The notes beneath the pieces were generated by a model. The model searched no databases, was not told the origin of the DNA, and saw only the letters and a program-made list of their open reading frames with translations. A stretch of DNA of 64,000 nucleotides, taken from NCBI GenBank assembly GCA_014607495.2, contig CP053162.1, positions 3,108,469 through 3,172,468 of the forward strand. The letters are read 5' to 3'. Both the position numbers and the translations under genes were made by a program. This document shows, piece after piece, positions 52,280 through 61,200 of this stretch; position 1 is the stretch's first letter; each line of letters opens with the position of its first letter. Source of the stretch: Carposina sasakii (Eukaryota; Arthropoda; Insecta; Lepidoptera; Carposinidae).

Positions 52280-53777
52280 TCCAGGTTATTTTCAATAACA
52301 TGCCATGGAGTGTATGTCACCAGATGCTGGCAAAGAGGCGTCAACAATGATGTACCAATCGAACCAAGACCTTTCCTGACGAAAATCAGTTGTAAGACGA
52401 TGGTCAACAATCCAGCTTGATAGGCGCCCAACCAAATGAAATCTTCGTCCCTGAGCTATGTTTGAGCTCCTAATTCTTCGCGTAACCTGTATTATAATAG
52501 GCATTGCAGAAATCTAGGATCTGATGGTTGAATCCCCGCGTCTATAATGACTGTTCGCCATTTGTAACTAACGAAGCTTATGATTGTGTCCCAACCTATG
52601 TAACACGACTGTGTCTAAGAATCACTTTGTCCAATATTATTTTGGGACGAATTACTGGATAATGTAAACGTGACGAATTATTTCAACGCTGAGCTTGTTT
52701 CGGACATGACAACAATGTTAATTCGCGGCATGAATGCTCCTAGATTAAGCTTTGATTCCGTGACTGGATTGGATGCCCATGAGCTTCATTTTTGGACTGG
52801 CACTAACTATTGAGCAATTTAATAGTATGCTATTGGAAACACCCAGCTTAGCTGAGAGACACAGACATCCGCGGACTGTTCTTGGGGCCTATATGACGAA
52901 ATTAAGGATCTGGTGAAAGCAATGAAAGGTTAGCATACATTGTTTGGGATGTCCAACGTCGAACATTCTGAAGACCATTTAAAAACATAGCGAGAGAAAT
53001 GTTTGACACTAAAGATTTCGTTAATAGACATCTTGGTCTAAGATACAAACTGTCTAGAGAAAATGTTCTAGAAAGACAACTTACTGATTCCTATAAGAGT
53101 TTTTTGGTGATGAGCAAAATACTAAAGCTATCTTTGATATTAGATGGCAACGTACATATATACTTGAAAAAAGCTCCACTTTTTTTATTTCGAGCGCCAA
53201 AATCTTACAGCCATCACAAGTTTCGAAATCTTTTAAAACCTTTTATCAATTATTGTGAGCAGTGATGGCTACATAATAGACGTACTTGGTCCATTCCGGG
53301 CTGACAACGATCCTGATGCTAGCACATTAATGCAGTCAATAATGAGATGAAGAAATATCCATTGCACTTGAGTTTTTAAACAGTGGCGATGTTTTTATAG
53401 TTGATAGGGGCTTTAGAGACAGCATTGGTGTAATCCAGTCTTGTGGCTATGAAGTCCACATGCCACCTACAAAAGACCGGACCGCTAGTCAACTGACAAC
53501 AGAACAGGCAAATAAGTCCCGATTGGTTACGAACTTTGCAGATGGGTTGTTGAGGCGGTCAACGGCAAGTTTAAGAATAGGTTCAGGCCGTATGCGTCAA
53601 ACGTATTTTAATCGTGCATTAAGTCATATGTTCTGTGACTTTAAAATTGCAGCGGCCATAATAAACGCTTATTATCGAGTCGCTGTTGACAACAGATTCG
53701 CCGCCGAGATTGTAAGATATAATTCATTCTATGACATTAACATGTCTCACATCACTTGCATGATTATGTGCATATGA
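52280..53777 (+). pseudogene. Decayed DDE_Tnp_4-type transposase
   Basis: Plus-strand frames give successive pieces in the right order: FWDELLDNVNVTNYFNAELV, LSFDSVTGLDAHELHFWTG, MFDTKDFVNRHLGLRYKLSR, LILDGNVHIYLKKAPLFLFR, DVFIVDRGFRDSIGV, and ASQLTTEQANKSRLVTNF. The IxDG and VDRGFRD segments and the QLTTxQANKSR block are hallmarks of DDE_Tnp_4 proteins (PIF/Harbinger and ISL2EU-like). The frame changes and stops several times, so it is dead. The final 106-codon frame (53460-53777) is a remnant, not a gene. Boundaries of the whole element were not found. Confidence 0.75.
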
Positions 53778-54679
53778 AAAATCTTAACAGACAGAGAGTG
53801 CCTTTTGACAGACATGCAAGCAAATATTCCTAAACTTCGAAGACTTCCCACGTTTATCTGAAGATGATAGTGTTTCTTTTCGCGCTAGGGAGCTATCACA
53901 TTAAGCTCTGCCAAGTCTTACTGCGCCGAGCACCTTCGCGATGGCCTTTATAATATAGAATTATACCGCTGATAACGAGTTAAACAATTTACCGCGATGC
54001 AATATCCTGCTAAATAATGTTTGGCTAGTCAGAGTACGGATTCAGTCGCGCCATGTCCGTTCCCGTATGATACTCTAAGAGTTATATTCTTAATAGACCG
54101 GGATTTGGACTGACAGACATGCTATTGCTCATTGAGTGACGTCGGGACTTGCCTTACAGGCAATCGAACTGTGGGAAGTTGTGCGCACATAATATCCATT
54201 GTATGGTACATGGGGTTAGGGCGTCATATTGACTTTAATGCACCAGCACAAATGCTTGATAATATTGTAGATAGACGAACTTAATGTAATTATTAGTGCA
54301 GTCAAGAGCACCATCAAGCTTGACACTTTAGATTTGGCTGTAACTAATGAGTTAATAGTTACTCTATATTATTTAAGCATTATTATTACTACTCAATGAT
54401 TTTCAGTTTGAGAACCAAGTAGGTATTTTTTTTTATTATATAGAATCGTCCTTGTTTATGTGAAATAAGCATATTTGTTTGTGAAAAAAATTATTTTGGT
54501 TTAAAAATAAATATATTTTCACCGAAAAGTTTTTTTTTATCTATAAATAAACCCAATAGTTTTTGCTACTAAAACAGGTCACTTTATCCTTTTTGGGTCG
54601 CAATGAACAAATTGACACGTGTCCTATGACTGTTGTAGGGTGGGGACGGGGTCCATACAAAATCCCCCATGGTCCTTTA

Positions 54680-54745
54680 GATTTTCACAAGAATATTACA
54701 CCCGCTCCCTTCCAGCTTTTCCCGCCGAATCCTATCATTCATTCA
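54680..54745. repeat. Retroposon 5'-end copy (TTTTCCCGCCGAATCC)
   Basis: TTTTCACAAGAATATTACAC then CCGCTCCCTTCCAGCTTTTC is another copy of the unit that forms the arms at 49381-49620 and sits at 49975-50025. It is followed by TATCATTCATTCAT, also as at 50037. Confidence 0.6.
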
Positions 54746-55028
54746 TCTTGATATCCTGTCTTACGTGTCTCACCAACACAACCGATAGGCGAGAACGAGA
54801 AAATCCCTGCCTCAGCTAGAACTCAGAACAATGAATAAAGCATAGTAAGAGCTTTATGACATTAAAAGCGTACCCTGTCTGAGACTTTATACAGAGTGTA
54901 TAGAGTACAGGTATTTGACATTTTCCTTGCTTTTGACGTTTATAAAAACGGCACCGACGACAGCCATTACTGTTAGGTACTTACAACAAGAAGTGTTTCG
55001 AGTGTCAAAACCACGTCAATTGTTAGTA

Positions 55029-55121
55029 AACACCAGGGATTTGGTATCTATGGTAAGGAACAAAGGAAAGGTCATAGAAATGTATACAAGCTTAAGAGGA
55101 GATACCAATCCCTGGGAAAGG
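55029..55121. repeat. 93-bp foldback with GGGATTTGGTATC ends
   Basis: CAGGGATTTGGTATCT and its near complement AGATACCAATCCCTGG face each other. The same end appears alone at 41584 and 56872 (GGGATTTGGTATCTCCTCTT), so it is an end of a small dispersed element. Confidence 0.6.
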
Positions 55122-55374
55122 TAACCAAATTGACGTTTGCTTTGTGTTCTCTGTCTCTTTCTAATGCAGTTATGAGTATATTAGAAAACAGAGACGACTA
55201 ATATTAGTCAAAATTCTGTTACTTTTATGCTTAGTCATTGTTCGGAGGGCGAGAACTAGAACCTCAGGATATTGCCCATTTCATAGAATAGTTGGATGAA
55301 GGATGGCGCTAGTGTATGTATAAATGCTATGTGTATGACCACATTTTCCGGCTTTCCTTGTCACTAGATACAAA

Positions 55375-57225
55375 AAATGTTACTTCCGAAATCAGGCATA
55401 GAAATTATTCTATGAAACCAACGGATAATAGAACCAACATCAACATTATCCATAGTAACCAATCGCGCCAAATGTAGAGAATAACTCCTATGCCTGATTA
55501 CGAAACTAATATGTATGTATATATTCTTTTTTATATGCAGTGACCACAGATCACCCCCTAAATATACCGCATTATTGCTGTTTTGCACTAGACAAAAGTC
55601 ACCAAATTAGGAGGTAGGAAGAGCTGGGGGGGTACCTCACAACAGTGCCGTGATTGGTTCTTTCAAGGTTAGTAATATCCTATAGTGATGTAGTCGAGTC
55701 AATTTGCCGTTCCGATAAATATAACGATGAAATTATTGTTTGATGAAATAATATCATATTATAGTAAATACAAAAAACATGTTTTTTTTTCTACTTACAA
55801 AATTTTATGTGTTTTAATAAATACTGATATTAAAAAGCTAAAGAGTTTGTTTGTTTAAACGCGATGATCTTAGGAATAGGTACTGACCAAACTGATTTTT
55901 TTTATATGTCTATGTTAAATAGTTCGCTAATCATATAATTTACATAATATGTTACGGCTAAAGTCCGAAGTGTGTAAAAACGTTAGCGTAATATACCGAA
56001 AAAATAGAAAATTAATGTTCATCCCGCCAAAAATCATCCTGGGATGTTTCCTCAGAATAAAAATAAGCCTATGTTACTCCCTATTACATCAACTATCTGC
56101 CAGTGAAAATCCCATAAAATCAGTCCAGCCGATTCAGAGATTTGCGTAAACAAACAAACAGCCAATAGATGTCGATTTCGTCAAGAGAGAATGCGATATC
56201 GTTTGCAGTTCCTAATAACATAATCTCGGTTAGAACATTTTTCTTTTTGTATTGAGTTACAAACAGACACTTAAATTTTATTTATTTGTATAGACTAGTT
56301 GTACCTATTCCGCGACTCCGTTAGCGTAAAGTACTAAAAAAACCTAGCCTTCCTCGATTAATTAATAACTATTCTCGATAGATTAATGAACTATCCAACA
56401 CAAAAATAATTTTTCAAATCGAACCAGTAGTTTCTGAGATTAGCGTGTTAAAAAAACTCTCTAGCTTTGTATATTAGTAAGTATAATTATTATATAAATT
56501 TATGATTTATTTTTTTGTTAAAAATCATTACTTATATCGATACGTTCAAAAATAACGAATTATTATAATGAGAGAAAGGGACTTTTCCAAAATACATAAA
56601 CGGGAACTGTCATTTTTCGGAGCAACATTTTATTACCCAATATAACTTAAGCTCCGTAAGACATAAAATGTAAAATGTTTTTCATTATTGATGAAAAGTT
56701 ATGCCATCTTTCGTAGAGCTATTTGTTCTGGAACTCTTCCCGCATCATTTTACAGAACACGTTGTCATTTTTTTTTTTACTTTTACGCGTAAAAGCAATA
56801 CAAAAAGTAAATTAGAAAATGCAACGAAATCACGCACACACAGATCAAATACTTGGTCGGTACTAGTCAGGGATTTGGTATCTCCTCTTGTACTAGTATA
56901 AAGAATTGAAGTTTGCGTTTACATGAGTGCAATTGCATATACTCGTGGTGCGCAGCTGCTGCCTTGTATGCGGAATCTTTTAGGGGGTAATCTGTGGCAG
57001 TGACACAGAAAATGTGGTCATACTTGTCTATTGTAACTAGCGCCATCATCCAAAAGAACTATATACGGTGAATGAAACGCACTCTAGTACATAGTAGAGT
57101 TCATAGAATAACTCCTATGCATGATCTCGGAACTAACATAATATTTTGTATGCAGTGACATGGATAATGAAGTTATATAGATAGTAACTAGTGCCAAAGA
57201 AACTATTTGGTAAAACGCAGAGTGG
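55375..57225. repeat. Intergenic DNA upstream of LRRC49, repeat fragments
   Basis: Fragments of the CCTGATTTCGGAAC family (55375-55510 in two orientations; 57040-57225), and of the TTAGTAAGTATAATTATTATA / GAGATTAGCGTGTTAAAAAA type (55820-56480). No exon or promoter motif stands out. Confidence 0.5.
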
Positions 57226-58047
57226 TTACCTGTACATACCTAACAAAATCAACGATTGCAGCGATAATTTATCTATTATTTACCTACTAAACTTATGTTA
57301 CTAAGCAACGATTAACAAGTATTTTAACCTGATAAAGTGGACCAATTCGCTAAGACTGCCTAAATGAATTTATTTTATACTGTGTACAAGTAATATTTAT
57401 AAACGTAATGCCAATAAACCATAACCGCGGTAACGTAAGTATCAACCTACTTAATAACACGACACGACAAACCCAGAGCCTAACTAATCAAAAAACAAGA
57501 TATAAAACCTATACCTACCATGCCAGTAGTTAGTACCTAGTACGTAGCATCACGTAGCATAATAAAATAACCCCACCCTAACGGAATGTTCCTATTCCTA
57601 CTGATTAAGACATACTTAAGTTATAAATCTTACAATACTTATATGTATTATGGTTTGCAAAAGGCAGTCTCAATCATCATATCATTTATTGGCCTATATG
57701 TAATACCTATACAACAACCAACTATTACCTACTACTCTAAATTCTAGATTAATAAATTTAAATAATCCCGTAACTAGGTAACAGTATTTCATTGACAAAC
57801 TAAAACGAACTTTGGGTTACCAGAATACATACAGTCAAAGATACCTATTACTCAGTTCAAACTTACTCCTACCAGTAACCCTCCCTCCCTTTTGGATTTT
57901 AATATACTTAGGTCCAGGTACTAGGTATCTACAACTGATTGTATATAGCTACGGTAACCTTTTGAGCACATTGCACAATAAGTAAGTAGATAGGTACATT
58001 AACTACATAACGATCGGTTTTTGAATAAAAGTTTTTTCTTCTAAAAG
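57226..58047. other. Upstream region of LRRC49, no recognised content
   Basis: AT-rich DNA rich in TACCTA and CTTAC words, no repeat seen elsewhere. A first coding exon with the initiator ATG should lie here or further left, but I could not identify it. Confidence 0.35.
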
Positions 58048-58214
58048 TTACGAAAGACGGCGTTTCGAACGCGAGGTACGGCATATTCTTTGGACACAGG
58101 ACCACGAATTGACACCAATGCAGGCGGAGATGGGCGCTTGTTTTTACAAATTAAGCCAGCATTTGCCGACCCAAAAGCCGCATTTGCCCAACGCTCAAAC
58201 TCGACGTTGTGCGG
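58048..58214 (+). CDS. Tentative upstream coding exon of LRRC49
   Basis: TTTTTTCTTCTAAAAG is a fair acceptor and TGTGCGG/GTAAAA a donor. The frame RTRGTAYSLDTGPRIDTNAG then GDGRLFLQIKPAFADPKAAF is open for 55 codons and ends in phase 2, which fits exon 58927. It contains no in-frame ATG, so another exon upstream is needed. I know of no matching domain. Confidence 0.45.
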
Positions 58215-61200
58215 GTAAAAATTAATTTTTTTAACCTACATTATTTCTTAGTAAACACCTAATCCAAAATCTTATGAAAATGGCACATCTTTATAAACCT
58301 TAAGTCCCTCCGCACATGGAGCTACTCAAATATGACGGAATTAATCAGTAATTAGAATTACAAACTAGTTATAAACTGTATTTCGCACACGACGCTACTC
58401 ACATTGCAAGGTTTCAGTCACTCCTGTTATTTCTACTACCAAATAAACACGTGCGAAAAACCTAGCAAGGGGAAATATTGGAAGCAATAAAAATGTCGAG
58501 TGGATCGAGCGAAGATGACGATGTCATTATACTATATTATCATCATAACAGACGCCGAAGGAATCGACGCAGATTTTGGATTCACCCATATATCCAAAAT
58601 AATGTAAACTGCAGATTGTCAGTTGCAGCACGAGAGCTGCGTGAAACAGATAATAAATTTGTGGGATTCTATAGAATGTCCAAAGTAAACTCGGGTAACC
58701 TAGTAGCTCGGCGACCGGCACGACGCGTCGCGCGCGATCAGTTGCCAACGCGTTACTAACTGGTTAGTGACTACTCGCGTCGTGTGCGAACCTGTATGGC
58801 AATGTATGGGCGGTGACGCTCAAAAAACTCGTTAGTAATTTTAGTTTGTGATTAGTTCCTTTTGAGTAGCTCCATGTGCGGAGGGCCTAAGAGTTATAAG
58901 TAACTCGAGTATTTTGTTATTTACAGAAGTGAATATTCACAGAAAGATGATGCTCGGGATGATATTGTTAATTTGCAAGCAGTTGGCGAAGGAAAAGTGC
59001 AACTGTCACGGACGCCACAAGAGAAAGATAGACTTCCAGATAGAATAACGCTTGATCGGTATTTCATAATTAGAAAGATTAATTGAATTGTAATTTTTCT
59101 TAACTAAGGCCATTAGCTAGCAACTTGTCACTGATCATGAACATCGGTCCCTGCTATGTTAAACCTGTCTGTGAGATCTCATTTGTGATCCTGCAGCACT
59201 GGCTACCCCACTTCGGGAATACAGTCGTGTGCGTTATGTTTATGTTATGTTTCTTCTAATTTATGAAGAAGATAATAAATAATGAGATTGTTTTAGGAGG
59301 GGCTTGTCGTCTATTCCACATATAGTAGGTGAGCCTGGACTACGACTTCTGTCTCTGCAGCATAATTTGATTAATAGTTTAACAGGCCTTACACCACTGG
59401 ATTTAGGGAAACTAGTATTCCTAGATGTCTATGACAACCAAATTGACAAAATTACGTCATTGGAAAGGTTGTTTAGTCTCAGGGTATTATTAATGGGAAA
59501 AAACAGGTAAATTATTGTGTATTTTGACGTAGGCTAATATTTAAATCCAAATGCTTTCCCATTAATGTAATTATGTCGGTGCAGTATTTTAGAAATAGGT
59601 TCTAATGCAACTTCTATTTCAGGATCAAGAGAATAGATGGACTCTCGAATCTTCTAAAATTAGAAGTCTTGGATTTACATGGCAACCGTATTGGAAAAGT
59701 GGGTGGATTGTCTAATTTAAGTGAGTTAAAAGTGCTAAACTTAGCTGGTAATCTAATAAAATGTATTGGTCAAACCGATCTACAAGGTCTTTTTTCCCTG
59801 AGAGAATTAAACTTAAAGAGAAATCGAATGAAGAAATTACAAGGATTTCATAACACACCAAAATTACAAAAGCTGTATCTGGCTAATAACGACTTGCAAA
59901 GGTATGAACAAATTCAAAGGTTATTTTCTTGTAGATAATATGTATACAATTGATAATATAATTACTAGTTTTACAGAGTATGTTTATTTGCAGTATAGAG
60001 GATTTGGCCACTCTCGCCGAAGTGGCTTCCCTTGTGGAGGTTTCTTTAGACGGAAATCCAGTTGCTTTGGGTGGAGATTGCACACCTTTTCTTGTGTCTT
60101 ATCTTCCGAATTTAGTAACGTTAACAAATATGCATGTTACTGAACAGGTATTTTAACATAATATACAGTAGTGGACTTAAGTGTGGACACTTTTTGAAAT
60201 TTCTTGCATCTCGCAGTTTAAGTGATAAAAATAGTACTTTTTTAATGTAGAACCTTACGAAGTAAATTTTTTCTTGTTCCTTATGCTATGGTTCATTATT
60301 AAACTGCCATAACATCATTAAAAATTCTTAATACCATTCAATATTAATTTAAAAAAATTGCCTTGCGAAGTATGAAATTTCGGGAATATTTTCTTTCGAA
60401 TTGTGGCAACACATAACTACCACGTGTTCAGTCTAAACCAATCACAGAGAGCGTGGGATGATCACATGATCCAATCAGGACACTTTAAAATGCAACATGG
60501 CACATGTTTGGCAATTTGTGTTAGTCATCCACTGCTCAATGTCAACTGAGGTTGTTTTTAAGCCATTTTGAAGTGAAATTAGTGTTTTTTTAACGAAAAT
60601 GGCTCCAACGACGCCCAAACGTGCCGATTGGTCACCCGGAAAGAGATCCAGAGCTGTTACACTTCGTGAAGAAGGTTACACATATGAAGACATAGCAAAA
60701 CGATTGGGTGGAGGAGCTACCAAGTCTGGGGTAAGAAAGGTGTGTCAACGCTACAAGGAGACAAAATCAACCAAAACTGCCCCAAAATGTGGTGGCCGAA
60801 AGCCGAAAGTTACGCCACAGGATGAAAGGAGGATTTGTCGACTTGCCCTACAGGACCGGCGTCAAACATCCAAAGATATTAACAAGGTCCTTAAAGCTAC
60901 CGGACTTGATATAACCGATAGAACAGTTAGGAAGAAATTATGCAAGAATGGATTACGAGCAAGAACACCTCGAAAAAAGCCTTACCTCAAAAAGGCAAAA
61001 ACGGTTGGAATGGGCTGCAGCACACAAGGGGTGGACCTCTGAAGACTGGGCAAAAGTGGTATGATATATGGAGCGATGAGACCAAAATTTCGATTTTTGG
61101 GAGTGATGGAATCAGATTCGTTCGTCGTCGTAAAGGCGAAGACATGCTACCGGAATGCACAACCGCCACAATGAAGCATCCTGTCAGTGTAATGGTGTGG

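Noticed and set aside
53460..53777. 105-codon frame as an independent gene
   Set aside because: It starts in the middle of a transposase family block (QLTTEQANKSR) and is preceded by further pieces of the same decayed protein.
58478..58759. 93-codon frame as a first exon of LRRC49
   Set aside because: It lies wholly between the terminal repeats of a Harbinger element and resembles that transposon's own N-terminus; phases also do not fit exon 58927.
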